Part shown: positions 42,632 through 50,908 of the stretch, one piece after another
How positions within the stretch are numbered: position 1 is the first letter of the stretch
Layout: every line of letters begins with the position of its first letter
From: Rhodococcus sp. ARC_M6
GTDB lineage: Bacteria > Actinomycetota > Actinomycetes > Mycobacteriales > Mycobacteriaceae
Reading direction: 5' to 3'
Assembly (NCBI RefSeq): GCF_022810305.1
Contig: NZ_JALGQH010000003.1
Span: 62,001-126,000, forward strand
DNA length: 64,000 nucleotides
The notes under the pieces: model-generated
What the model was told of the DNA's origin: nothing
The model's database searches: none
Seen by the model: the letters and a program-made list of their open reading frames with translations, nothing else
Program-made: the position numbers and the translations under genes

Positions 42632-43746
42632 TGCGCTCTGATCTGGCCGACAAGTTCGGCGTCGAATATCCGATCGTCGGCTTTACGCCGTCGGAACATG
42701 TTGCGGCAGCTATCAGTCGCGCGGGCGGCTTGGGAGTGCTGGGGTGCGTTCGGTTCAACGATCCCGCAGAACTCGAAGCCGTACTGACTTGGATGGACGA
42801 GAACACCGACGGTAAGCCGTACGGCGTCGACATCGTCATGCCGGCAAAGGTTCCCACCGAGGGCGGCGCTGTCGATCTGGACAAGCTGATCCCGGCGGAG
42901 CACCGCGCCTTCGTCGATCGCACACTCGCAGACCTCGGCGTACCGCCGCTGTCCGATGATGTCGAGCACAACACCGGCACGTTGGGTTGGCTGCACTCGG
43001 TGGCACGTTCGCACGTCGATGTCGCTCTGGGCCACCGGATTGCCCTGATCGCGAACGCACTCGGCTCACCGCCGAAGGACGTCATCGATCAGGCCCACGC
43101 CAAGGGTGTTCCGGTCGCGGCTTTGGCGGGAACGGTCGAGCATGCTCGTCGCCACGTCGAGAACGGCGTAGACATCGTGATCGCTCAGGGCTACGAGGCG
43201 GGTGGGCACACCGGCGAGATCGCGTCGATGGTGTTGGTTCCCGAAATCGTCGACGCACTAGGCGACAGTGCGCCTGTGTTGGCTGCCGGCGGTATCGGCA
43301 GTGGGCGTCAGGTTGCGGCAGCGTTGGCCTTGGGTGCCCAGGGCGTCTGGATGGGGTCGTACTGGCTCACCACGTCGGAGTACAAGCTGGGCAGCGCTTC
43401 CGGTGAGGGCCCGTCGGCTATTCAGCGGGCACTGCTCAAGGCGACGTCGTCGGATACGGTGCGTTCACGGATCTACTCGGGCAAGCCGGCGCGGTTGCTC
43501 AAGACGAAGTGGACCGAGGCTTGGTCCCAGCCCGACGCCCCGGCGGCTCTGCCGATGCCGTTGCAGAATCTTCTGGTCAGTGATGCGCATCAACGTATTT
43601 CGGCGTCGGATAACCCTGACGTCGTGGCAATGCCCGTCGGTCAGATCGTGGGACGGATGAACGAGATCCGCCCGGTCGCCGAAGTCATGGCCGAGTTGGT
43701 TTCCGGATTCGAGGAAGCGCGAGCCCGCTTGGACTCTATGAAGTGA
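42631..43746 (+). CDS. Nitronate monooxygenase/2-nitropropane dioxygenase-like flavoprotein
   Basis: A 371-residue FMN-dependent TIM-barrel protein of the NMO family, starting at ATG 42631 overlapping the fadD19 stop codon. The FMN-binding motifs are GYEAGGHTGE (about 190), VLAAGGIGSGRQVAAAL and GAQGVWMGS. In actinobacterial sterol catabolism, such flavoproteins (for example IpdC) act as CoA-ester reductases or dehydrogenases rather than on nitronates. Co-transcription with fadD19 suggests a role acting on a sterol acid or its CoA ester; exact chemistry unknown. Confidence 0.82.
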   Translation: MRSDLADKFGVEYPIVGFTPSEHVAAAISRAGGLGVLGCVRFNDPAELEAVLTWMDENTDGKPYGVDIVMPAKVPTEGGAVDLDKLIPAEHRAFVDRTLADLGVPPLSDDVEHNTGTLGWLHSVARSHVDVALGHRIALIANALGSPPKDVIDQAHAKGVPVAALAGTVEHARRHVENGVDIVIAQGYEAGGHTGEIASMVLVPEIVDALGDSAPVLAAGGIGSGRQVAAALALGAQGVWMGSYWLTTSEYKLGSASGEGPSAIQRALLKATSSDTVRSRIYSGKPARLLKTKWTEAWSQPDAPAALPMPLQNLLVSDAHQRISASDNPDVVAMPVGQIVGRMNEIRPVAEVMAELVSGFEEARARLDSMK

Positions 43747-43779
43747 CTGCTTCCATGAAGTAAGCAGCACTCTGAAGCG

Positions 43780-43823
43780 CATGAGAGGCCCTCGACCAGG
43801 AAATCGGTCGAGGGCCTCTCATG
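43780..43823. terminator. Bidirectional hairpin terminator
   Basis: CATGAGAGGCCCTCGACC (43780-43797) and its exact complement at 43806-43823 form an 18-bp stem with an 8-base loop. It lies 33 bases after the stop of the NMO-like gene and 7 bases from the stop of the convergent small gene. Confidence 0.8.
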
Positions 43824-43830
43824 TGTAGTT

Positions 43831-43986
43831 TCAGCCGGCTAAATCGTCAGGTCCGACGCTGTCCGACAACCATTCCCCGCGACTGAGCACGCCGTCGTCG
43901 CGGCGACGTGCAATCACGAAGATAACCAGGGCTGCAGCAGCAACGAGCGCAAGGATGCGTGATGGTGTCAGGTTCGGATTCTTCAT
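43831..43986 (-). CDS. Small membrane protein, hypothetical
   Basis: A 51-residue protein: a short polar start (MKNPNLTPSR), one hydrophobic helix ILALVAAAALVIFVIA, then RRR and a charged C-terminus with an acidic end. A single-span membrane protein with cytoplasmic Arg cluster is likely. ATG 43986 is chosen as the start; the longer frame upstream overlaps fadD17. It lies downstream of fadD17 on the same strand, so it may be the last gene of that operon. Function unknown. Confidence 0.5.
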   Translation of the reverse strand: MKNPNLTPSRILALVAAAALVIFVIARRRDDGVLSRGEWLSDSVGPDDLAG

Positions 43987-44054
43987 AGATGCAATTTTGC
44001 CTCGAGAACCGCCGGCGTGGGGGAGAGAGTGTCGTAAATCTATCCGGGCGAGCT

Positions 44055-45731
44055 CTACTGAGCCGACAGTGCGGCGTCCTCGCGGACACATTCCCCCTCG
44101 CTCCGCTCGACCGTGGTTTTTTCGAGGGTGAGGGCCCGCTCCGGCGTGAGTAATTGGAAGTCCTTTTCGCCCCGCTGACGGATCCACACCGGATCAGCGG
44201 TGTTCCACCGCTCGGCGCTCTGCGTTCGAGTGACTACCTTGAACGTCGCGGTTCGCGGGAATTCACTACAGACCCGAATGAGAGTCGGTTTCTGTTTCGG
44301 GCCGAGTTCGGGACGCGAATCTATGTAGGCGGCAACCGCTTCGGGGTCGAAGTTCGAGACATCGCCTACCGGGATCACGGACACCATGACGCGGTCTCCG
44401 ACATCACTGTCTGGAACGGCGTAGACGGAGACATGCGCAAACCCGGGGAATCCGGTGAGCGCACGCTCGATGGGCGCCGCGCCGATGTTCTCACCGTCGA
44501 CGCGCAACCAACCTGAACTGCGACCGGCGAAGTAGACGTAGCCGTCGGCGTCGGCGTAGGCGAGGTCGCCACTCCAGTACTGCCCGCCTCGCATGCGCTC
44601 GGCGTCGGCTTCGGGATTCTTGTAGTAGCCGGCGAAGGTGCCCGGTCCGGTGACGTTGACCATTTCGCCGGTTGCCTCGTCGGCGTTGGTGATTCGGCCG
44701 TCGGAGTCGAATTGTGCAGGCGGGCAGGGGACTCCGGTGTCGGGATGGAGAATCTTCACGCTGTCCGGCAACAGTCCGAGGGCGCCGGCGCGGGGGACCG
44801 GCGCCGCACCGATCGAAACGCCGCCTTCAGTGGAACCGAAGCCGTCGATGACACGCGCGCCGAAGCGTCGGACGAACGTGGCGACCGCCGGAGCGGAGCC
44901 TTCGTTGCCGTACATGATCTTGAGTGTGTTGTCGTGATCGTCAGGATGCTCGGGAGTCGACGCAATGAACGAGAGAGGTTTACCGACGTAGTTGGAAAAC
45001 GTGATCCCGAACTTGCGGACGTCGGGCAGAAAACCTGAGGCAGAGAACTTGCGACGCATGCCAATTGCGCACTTGCGGTGAAGTGCGATCGCCCAGGCGG
45101 CCATGATCGCGTTGGAGTGGAACATGGGCATCGCCATGTAGACGACATCTTCCGGACCGAGCCCGAAACGATCACCGAGCATGATCGCGGGACCCGCGAT
45201 CTTGTGGTGGGTGCAGCGGACAGCCTTGGGGTCGCCGCTCGTTCCGGAAGTGAAGATGAGCATCAGGAGGTCGTCGGGCGCCGCAGCAACCGGGAGTTGC
45301 GGCGAATCGACGAAGGGTGCCAGCAGTTCCTGCCACTGCGGTGAATCCACATTGAAGACACGAACATCACCGAGATCGACGCCGTCGAGCAGATGTGCCT
45401 GACTGTCTTCCGTGAAGATGATCTGGCAGTCGGAGAGTTCGACGTCGCGAGCCAACGCGGGGCCACGCCGCGTGGTGTTGAGTCCGGCTGCGACGGTGCC
45501 GGAAAATGCCGCGGCACCGAGCAGAAGGGAGAACTCGGGAATGTTGTCCATCAACAGCCCGAAGTGTCGGGGGCTGTCGTGATCGAGAAGTGAATCGAGC
45601 AAGGCGGCGCGGTCGAACGAGTACTGAATGTGCTCACGCCAACTGAGGACCTGATCCTCGAAGCTGATGCCGTACGTGTCGATCTCGCTGACTCCGAGGA
45701 GTAGATCGGAAACAGTGGGGCTCTCACTCAT
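44055..45731 (-). CDS. fadD17: Steroid acyl-CoA synthetase FadD17
   Basis: A 558-residue AMP-forming ligase with LIFTSGTSGDPKAVRCTHH, MPMFHSNAIMAAW, VIDGFGSTEGGVSIG, GDLAYADADGYVYFAGRS and the C-terminal region PRTATFKVVTRTQS. The N-terminal TVSDLLLGVSEIDTYGISFED matches FadD17. It is about 55 residues longer than the mycobacterial protein, with an extra acidic C-terminal tail. Reported FadD17 enzymes activate steroid acids with shortened side chains, so it may act on intermediates after the first beta-oxidation round. It is third in the fadE26-fadE27-fadD17 operon. Confidence 0.9.
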   Translation of the reverse strand: MSESPTVSDLLLGVSEIDTYGISFEDQVLSWREHIQYSFDRAALLDSLLDHDSPRHFGLLMDNIPEFSLLLGAAAFSGTVAAGLNTTRRGPALARDVELSDCQIIFTEDSQAHLLDGVDLGDVRVFNVDSPQWQELLAPFVDSPQLPVAAAPDDLLMLIFTSGTSGDPKAVRCTHHKIAGPAIMLGDRFGLGPEDVVYMAMPMFHSNAIMAAWAIALHRKCAIGMRRKFSASGFLPDVRKFGITFSNYVGKPLSFIASTPEHPDDHDNTLKIMYGNEGSAPAVATFVRRFGARVIDGFGSTEGGVSIGAAPVPRAGALGLLPDSVKILHPDTGVPCPPAQFDSDGRITNADEATGEMVNVTGPGTFAGYYKNPEADAERMRGGQYWSGDLAYADADGYVYFAGRSSGWLRVDGENIGAAPIERALTGFPGFAHVSVYAVPDSDVGDRVMVSVIPVGDVSNFDPEAVAAYIDSRPELGPKQKPTLIRVCSEFPRTATFKVVTRTQSAERWNTADPVWIRQRGEKDFQLLTPERALTLEKTTVERSEGECVREDAALSAQ

Positions 45732-45791
45732 AACTGCATCATGGTCGTTTCGTCGAGGATCAGGTCGGTAGTTTCCACTCGGTGGGACGAA

Positions 45792-46913
45792 TCAAGCGGG
45801 AACGCTTGCCAATTCCTTACCGAGAATGCGCAACTGGTCGGTGGCGCTTCCCAGGAAGAACTCTTGGCGCTTGGCCGCGAGGAAGTACCGGTGAACCGGG
45901 TGATCCTCGTCCAGTCCGACGCCGCCGTGAACGTGAACAGCAGTGTGTGCGACTCGATGCCCGGCGTCGGCTGCCCAGAACTTGGCGGTCTGGACTGCTT
46001 CAGCGGCCGGTAGGCCTTCACTCAGGCGCCAGGCAGCAGCCCACAGCGTCAGTCGAACGCCTTTGACGTCGATATATCCGTCGGCGAGGCGCTGCGCTAC
46101 AGCCTGGAAACTGCCGATCGGACGGCCGAACTGAACTCGCTCGCGTGCGTACTCGGCGGTCAGTTTCAGCGCCTGATCAAGGACGCCGTATTGGTACGCA
46201 CTGGAACCGAGTCGTGCGCGTTCGACGATCCAGTCTGTGATCTCGGCGCCCTGAGCCGGCGAGCCGAGGACTCGGGCGTCGGAAAGCTGGACCGAATCGA
46301 AGTCGACCTGGCCGACGCTGCCGAAATCGACCACGGACTCGCGTGTGATCGTGACACCGGAATCGCTGGGCTGCACCAGGAATACGACAACGCCGTCGTC
46401 GGTCAGAGCCGGTACCAGGAAGAGATCGGCGACCGGTGCGCTATCGACGATGATCTTGGATCCCTGGAGGGTCCAACCGTCGGCGGTCCGGGAGGCGTGG
46501 GTGGTCGGAAGGGCCGGATTGTCGTTGAACTCCTCGGCCAATGCTGCCGTGAGAATCTTTTCGCCGGAAGCCGCCGGTGCAGCCCACTCGACGCGTTGTG
46601 CGTCGTTGCCGAATTCTGCAATTGCGCTGGCAGACGTCATGATCGAGGTCAAGAACGGCACAGCGGCTACGCCGCGGCCCAATTCGACCAGAATGCTGCA
46701 CTGCTCCAGAACGCCGAATCCGTCGCCGCCGACCGACTCCGGTAGCGCGGCGCTGAGCACGCCGGAGGAAGCGAGGGTGGTCCAGAGTGCCAGATCGGTC
46801 CGGTTTTCGGCTGCGTCGAGTACCCGCAGACGATCATTGGTGACCAGTTCGCTGACAATTCCGCGGGTGAGGCCAGCCAGATCGTTCTGGGCCTCTGTCA
46901 AGGTGAAATCCAT
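45792..46913 (-). CDS. fadE27: Acyl-CoA dehydrogenase FadE27
   Basis: A 373-residue acyl-CoA dehydrogenase, the same length as Rv3505. C-terminal motifs ERVQFGRPIGSFQAVAQRLAD, HVHGGVGLDEDHPVHRYF and FLGSATDQLRILG are visible. It is the smaller partner of FadE26: in mycobacteria they form an alpha2-beta2 enzyme (ChsE4-ChsE5) that oxidises the CoA ester of the intact C26 side chain. It lies 14 bases after fadE26 and 60 bases before fadD17. Confidence 0.92.
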   Translation of the reverse strand: MDFTLTEAQNDLAGLTRGIVSELVTNDRLRVLDAAENRTDLALWTTLASSGVLSAALPESVGGDGFGVLEQCSILVELGRGVAAVPFLTSIMTSASAIAEFGNDAQRVEWAAPAASGEKILTAALAEEFNDNPALPTTHASRTADGWTLQGSKIIVDSAPVADLFLVPALTDDGVVVFLVQPSDSGVTITRESVVDFGSVGQVDFDSVQLSDARVLGSPAQGAEITDWIVERARLGSSAYQYGVLDQALKLTAEYARERVQFGRPIGSFQAVAQRLADGYIDVKGVRLTLWAAAWRLSEGLPAAEAVQTAKFWAADAGHRVAHTAVHVHGGVGLDEDHPVHRYFLAAKRQEFFLGSATDQLRILGKELASVPA

Positions 46914-46927
46914 GTCTCGAACAGTCC

Positions 46928-48109
46928 TTATCGCTTTGAGGGCGGCAAGCCCAGGGCCGTCATGCCGATGATGTCGCGCTGCACTTCGTTGGTTCCGCCA
47001 CCGAAGGTCAGGATCAAAGCGGAGCGATGCATGCGTTCGATTCGTCCACGCAGAAGCGCGCCGGGGGAGTTCTGTCGGATCACCGCGGAAGATCCGAGGA
47101 TTTCCATCAGCAAACGGTAAGCCTCGGTAGCGAATTCGGTGCCGAAGACCTTGTTGGCCGACGCCGCCTCAGGTCCGGGCGAATGGTCGGTCATCGACGC
47201 GATTTCCCAGTTCATGAGCTTGAGGTACTCGGCCTTGGCGTGGACGCGTGCCAGATTGATCTGCACCCATTCCTGATCGATCATCCGTCGGCCGTCGGGC
47301 AGCTTGGTGTTCTGTGCCCACTCCCGGACCTCACGCTGAGCAGTCAGAATCGGACCGGCAGAGGTGAGTGCGACGCGTTCGTGGTTGAGCTGATTGGTGA
47401 TCAGGCCCCAGCCGCCGTGTTCCTGACCGACGATCGACGACGCCGGAACACGTACGTCCTGGTAGTAGGTGGCGCTAGTGTCGGGTCCGGCCATCGTGTG
47501 GACCGGGGTGTACGAGAAGCCTTCGGCGGTGGTCGGGACGATCAGCATGCTGATTCCCTTGTGCTTCTTGGCTTCCTGGTCCGTGCGGCACGCGAGCCAG
47601 ATGTAATCCGCGTACTGGATGAGGCTGGTCCACATTTTCTGGCCGTTGATGATGTAGTCGTCGCCGTCCTTGACTGCGGACGTGCGCAGCGACGCCAGGT
47701 CTGTGCCGGCGCCGGGTTCGGAGTATCCGATCGCGAAATGCAGTTCGCCGCGCGAGATCTTGGGAAGGAAGAAATCCTTCTGCTCTTGTGTGCCGAAGTG
47801 CATGATTGTCGGTGCCACGGAGTTGATCGTCAGGAAGGGCACCGGAGCGCCGGCAATGGCCGCTTCGTCGGTGAAGATCAGCTGATCCATCGCGGAGCGT
47901 TCCTGCCCGCCGTATTCCTTGGGCCAGCCGAGCGTGAGCCAGCCGTCCTGCCCCATCTGTGCGACAACCTCGCGGTAGACGTTGCCTTCGCCGTACTCGC
48001 CGGTGGTTGCGGCGAGAGCCTCGCGGCGAGCCGGTGTCATCAGTTTGGCGAAGTAGGCACGTAACTCCTCCTGAAGCGCTTGTTGCTCAGGGGTGTAGGT
48101 GATGTGCAT
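46928..48109 (-). CDS. fadE26: Acyl-CoA dehydrogenase FadE26
   Basis: A 393-residue acyl-CoA dehydrogenase of the FadE26 family with GYSEPGAGTDLASLRT, KMWTSLIQYADYIWLACRT and the C-terminal FGGGTNEVQRDIIGMTALGLP. ATG 48109 is chosen with GGAGAGG at 6 bases. It is the first gene of the fadE26-fadE27-fadD17 operon and is divergent from fdxD, with KstR-like boxes between. With FadE27 it inserts the first double bond into the sterol side-chain CoA ester. Confidence 0.92.
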   Translation of the reverse strand: MHITYTPEQQALQEELRAYFAKLMTPARREALAATTGEYGEGNVYREVVAQMGQDGWLTLGWPKEYGGQERSAMDQLIFTDEAAIAGAPVPFLTINSVAPTIMHFGTQEQKDFFLPKISRGELHFAIGYSEPGAGTDLASLRTSAVKDGDDYIINGQKMWTSLIQYADYIWLACRTDQEAKKHKGISMLIVPTTAEGFSYTPVHTMAGPDTSATYYQDVRVPASSIVGQEHGGWGLITNQLNHERVALTSAGPILTAQREVREWAQNTKLPDGRRMIDQEWVQINLARVHAKAEYLKLMNWEIASMTDHSPGPEAASANKVFGTEFATEAYRLLMEILGSSAVIRQNSPGALLRGRIERMHRSALILTFGGGTNEVQRDIIGMTALGLPPSKR

Positions 48110-48145
48110 TGTTGCCTCTCCGGTCGAGATACAAATCGTTTGTTT

Positions 48146-48159
48146 TGACACAAGTTCTA
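48146..48159. promoter_or_regulatory. KstR-like operator (fadE26 side)
   Basis: TGACACAAGTTCTA has a good right half (GTTCTA) and one mismatch in the left half. It lies 37 bases before the fadE26 start on the minus strand. Confidence 0.6.
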
Positions 48160-48243
48160 TCTACAAGGCCAGTGATGCAGTCTGTGACGTCGACTGATCG
48201 AAGGTGCCTGTTTTCACTACTTTTTCGAATCATTGCACAGGAC

Positions 48244-48257
48244 TGGAACAGGTTCTA
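48244..48257. promoter_or_regulatory. KstR-like operator (fdxD side)
   Basis: TGGAACAGGTTCTA fits TNNAAC-N2-GTTNNA exactly. It lies 96 bases before the fdxD start. Confidence 0.82.
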
Positions 48258-48352
48258 GTGTTACGGGAGGAACGGTGTGCATCGCAGCCCCGAAGCGGCT
48301 GTTCCGGACCTGTGTTCGTACATACGTATTTGAGTAGAGAAGAGGAACGTTC

Positions 48353-48544
48353 ATGGAGGTCAGGGTTGATCTGGACCGTTGTGAGGCAAACGGGGTGTGC
48401 GTCGGTATCGCCCCCGATATTTTCGACCTCGACGACAACGAGGAGCTCGTGATCAGTTCCGCACGTCCGTCGGAGGATCGATGGGAAGATGTTCGGTCCG
48501 CCATCGCGCAGTGTCCGCGTGCGGCGCTGACCGAGCATCCCTGA
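48353..48544 (+). CDS. fdxD: 3Fe-4S-type ferredoxin FdxD
   Basis: A 63-residue single-cluster ferredoxin, exactly the size of Rv3503c. Three Cys ligands are visible (Cys10, Cys16 and Cys54 in CEANGVC and QCP); at position 13, where a 4Fe-4S ferredoxin has its extra Cys, there is Asn, so a 3Fe-4S cluster is expected. The acidic middle (DLDDNEEL) is normal for a partner of P450s. It probably delivers electrons to Cyp125 or other steroid P450s. GAGGAAC precedes ATG 48353. Confidence 0.92.
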   Translation: MEVRVDLDRCEANGVCVGIAPDIFDLDDNEELVISSARPSEDRWEDVRSAIAQCPRAALTEHP

Positions 48545-48561
48545 AGGCTATTGCTCAAAAC

Positions 48562-48575
48562 AGGAACACGTTCTA
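48562..48575. promoter_or_regulatory. KstR-like operator before hsd4B
   Basis: AGGAACACGTTCTA matches NNNAAC-N2-GTTNNA with A for the first T. It lies 80 bases before hsd4B and 17 bases after the fdxD stop, so hsd4B can be transcribed separately. Confidence 0.78.
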
Positions 48576-48655
48576 AAGTTGCGGATCTGTGGGTCACGGC
48601 AACTCGGCCGAACGGGATTCGACCCATGACCGCATAGAACCGGGAGAACGCGTCG

Positions 48656-49573
48656 ATGAATGCTGTGAACAGCCCAGAAACCAGTCTCGAAGGCAAGGTC
48701 GCTATCGTGACCGGTGCCGGATCGGGACTCGGAAAGTTCGAGGCCATCGGCCTGGCCAAGGCCGGTGCATCGGTGGTTGTCAACGATCTGGCGCCCAGCG
48801 AGGCCGTCGAAGCAACGCTCGAAGAGATTCGGGGACTGGGCGCCAAGGTCGAGTTCGTCGCCGGAAACGTCGGTGAACGCTCCACTGCCGACGCTCTCAT
48901 GGAGAGGGCCGAAGGCCAGTTCGGCAGCGTCGACATCATCGTCAACAACGCCGGCGTCGTCCGTGACCGGATGCTGTTCAACATGTCCGACGAGGACTGG
49001 GATCTGGTGCTCGAAGTTCACCTGCGCGGGCATTTCCTGTTGTGCCGCAACGCAGCTACGTACTGGCGCGGAAAGTCGAAGGCGGCCGGCGCTCCGGTAT
49101 GCGGGCGGATCATCAATACGTCGTCCGAGGCTGGACTGCTCGGTCCGGAAGGGCAGCCGAACTACGGTGCGGCCAAGGCCGGAATCACCGCGCTGACGCT
49201 GTCAGCAGCTCGCGGACTGTCCCGCTACGGCGTTCGCGCCAACGCGATTTGCCCGCGGGCTCGTACGACGATGACCGAAGGCGTGTTCGGTGACGCACCG
49301 GTCGACGGTATCGATCCGCTCTCGCCTGAGCATGTGGCGTCGTTGGTCTCGTACCTGGCTTCACCGGCGGCGGACGCCGTCAACGGGCAGGTCTTTGTCG
49401 TTTACGGTCCGATGGTTGCCCTGATGGCAGCTCCGGTAGTGGAGCAGCGGTTCGATGCGGACGGCGACGCCTGGTCTCCGGAAGCGTTGTCCGCAGCGAT
49501 GGGTGATTACTTTGTCGATCGAGACCCGGGCAAGATGTTTTCGGCTTCGGCCGCGCTTCGCGCGCTGGGCTGA
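48656..49573 (+). CDS. hsd4B: Short-chain dehydrogenase Hsd4B
   Basis: A 305-residue SDR with TGAGSGLG (19-26), NNAGVVRDRM and the catalytic motif SSEAGLLGPEGQPNYGAAK. The family (Rv3502c) resembles the dehydrogenase of multifunctional enzyme 2 and is thought to oxidise the 3-hydroxyacyl-CoA side-chain intermediate formed by the hydratase. It also resembles the SDR at 13659-14573, which is outside the KstR regulon. Its last codons and stop are copied 21 bases downstream. The C-terminal part after residue 230 is longer than in minimal SDRs. Confidence 0.88.
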   Translation: MNAVNSPETSLEGKVAIVTGAGSGLGKFEAIGLAKAGASVVVNDLAPSEAVEATLEEIRGLGAKVEFVAGNVGERSTADALMERAEGQFGSVDIIVNNAGVVRDRMLFNMSDEDWDLVLEVHLRGHFLLCRNAATYWRGKSKAAGAPVCGRIINTSSEAGLLGPEGQPNYGAAKAGITALTLSAARGLSRYGVRANAICPRARTTMTEGVFGDAPVDGIDPLSPEHVASLVSYLASPAADAVNGQVFVVYGPMVALMAAPVVEQRFDADGDAWSPEALSAAMGDYFVDRDPGKMFSASAALRALG

Positions 49574-49595
49574 GAGCTCTGCGCGCTGGGCTGAG
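49560..49595 (+). repeat. 15-bp direct repeat copying the hsd4B 3' end with stop codon
   Basis: GCGCGCTGGGCTGAG at 49560-49574 is repeated at 49581-49595, offset by 21 bases and in frame. The first copy contains the last four codons and TGA of hsd4B. A read-through of the first stop would meet the second after six codons. Confidence 0.85.
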
Positions 49596-49604
49596 CTTCT
49601 TTGC

Positions 49605-49652
49605 CGCCCCGTTGCCCGCGACACGAAACTCTTTGTCGCGGGCAACGGGGCG
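49605..49652 (+). terminator. 19-bp hairpin terminator of hsd4B
   Basis: Arms at 49605-49623 and 49634-49652 are exact complements (core GCCCCGTTGCCCGCG) with a 10-base loop. It lies 32 bases after the hsd4B stop. There is no U-tract. Confidence 0.75.
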
Positions 49653-49985
49653 ATTTGACTGATCCTTGGTAGAAATAGCGTGTTCGCGTGTCTCGCCGGC
49701 CGGGTTGTTTGCTGGGGATTCCAGTGAGACTCCCGGTCTCGAAAAAACTGGACCGTGTTCTATTTTTACCTTTCGATTTACTGTGCAATTGGGCTCGGTC
49801 GGCAGGATTACCAGTCGACCGTGGTGATTGTTCGACTGCGACGCGATTGCGTCGAGTCCTCCAAAAGTACTAATTTGCACAGTATTTCGAATAAATCTGC
49901 TGGCATCCCGGACACTGAGAGTCTTCGTTGCGGGGGCCGGGCCTTTCTGCGATTTTCAAAATTCACTCGCACCTGTCGCTTTTCT
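49653..49985 (+). other. Gene-free A/T-richer region upstream of the mce4 promoter
   Basis: Between the hsd4B terminator and the mce4 promoter no convincing gene is seen. The region has A/T patches such as GTTCTATTTTTACC (49756-49769) and AAGTACTAATTTG (49865-49877), and a degenerate KstR-like box at 49749. It may be a remote regulatory region or a remnant of a lost gene. Confidence 0.4.
49749..49762. promoter_or_regulatory. Degenerate KstR-like box
   Basis: TGGACCGTGTTCTA has a good right half and one mismatch in the left (ACC for AAC). It is 343 bases before yrbE4A. It might be a secondary KstR site or a chance match. Confidence 0.35.
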
Positions 49986-50014
49986 TTGACAGGTGAACAC
50001 GTTCTAGTTAATAT
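49986..50014 (+). promoter_or_regulatory. mce4 promoter with KstR operator in the spacer
   Basis: TTGACA (49986-49991) and TAATAT (50009-50014) are separated by 17 bases, a near-consensus sigma-70 type promoter. The spacer contains GTGAACACGTTCTA (49993-50006), which fits the KstR box with G for the first T. KstR bound here would block RNA polymerase directly. The predicted start is about 50021, some 70 bases before yrbE4A. Confidence 0.82.
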
Positions 50015-50091
50015 GACGTCAGTCACAAGCTGTCGGGGGCTGGACCAATGAGAACACACAGTACTGCGGCAATCATGGACGAGGAGGACGA

Positions 50092-50856
50092 ATGGTAGAC
50101 CTCGTCGAGGTACCGTTACGAGCGGTCGGTGGCTTCTTTCAGATGTCAGCCGAAACTTTGCGGGCAGTCTTCTCTCGTCCATTTCAGCGTCAAGAATTCA
50201 TCGATCAAGCGTGGTTCGTAGCGCGCGTCTCGATGGTGCCGACCGTGCTGGTCGCCATCCCGTTCACGGTGCTCGTCAGCTTCACCATCAACATCCTGCT
50301 TCGCGAGATCGGTGCAGCCGACCTCAGTGGCGCCGGAGCAGCACTCGGCACCGTCACCCAGGTCGGACCGATCGTGACAGTGCTGATCGTGGCCGGCGCG
50401 GGTGCCACCGCGATCTGCGCAGACCTCTCGGCGCGCACCATTCGTGAAGAGATCGACGCCATGAAGGTGCTCGGTATCAACCCGATCCAGCGGTTGGTCG
50501 TTCCCCGAGTACTCGCGTCCACCGGAGTGGCACTGCTGCTCAACGGCTTGGTCTGCACCATCGGCATCCTCGGCGGGTTCGTGTTCTCGGTCTTCATCCA
50601 GGACGTGAACCCCGGCGCCTTCGTCAACGGCATCACACTTCTCACCGGTTTCGGAGAGCTGATGATCTCGATGGTCAAAGCCGGATTATTCGGCATGATC
50701 GCCGGCCTCGTCGCCTCCTACCTCGGACTCAACGTCAAGGGTGGCGCCAAGAGCGTCGGTGACGCCGTCAACCAGACCGTCGTGTTTGCGTTCATGGCAC
50801 TGTTCGTCGTCAATGTGCTCATCACCACCATCGGCATCAAGTTGACGGCCGGATGA
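50092..50856 (+). CDS. yrbE4A: Mce4 permease subunit YrbE4A
   Basis: A 254-residue integral membrane protein of the MlaE/YrbE family with about five to six helices and the conserved motif EEIDAMKVLGINPIQRLVVPR. GAGGAGGA lies just before ATG 50092. It forms the channel part of the Mce4 steroid importer with YrbE4B; the ATPase (MceG/Mkl) is not in this window and must be encoded elsewhere. First gene of the ten-gene mce4 operon. In Rhodococcus jostii this operon is required for uptake of cholesterol and related sterols. Confidence 0.95.
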   Translation: MVDLVEVPLRAVGGFFQMSAETLRAVFSRPFQRQEFIDQAWFVARVSMVPTVLVAIPFTVLVSFTINILLREIGAADLSGAGAALGTVTQVGPIVTVLIVAGAGATAICADLSARTIREEIDAMKVLGINPIQRLVVPRVLASTGVALLLNGLVCTIGILGGFVFSVFIQDVNPGAFVNGITLLTGFGELMISMVKAGLFGMIAGLVASYLGLNVKGGAKSVGDAVNQTVVFAFMALFVVNVLITTIGIKLTAG

Positions 50857-50908
50857 CGCGCACAAGCAATACCGACACAGCAACTGACGACGGACGGGAG
50901 ACGCACTG

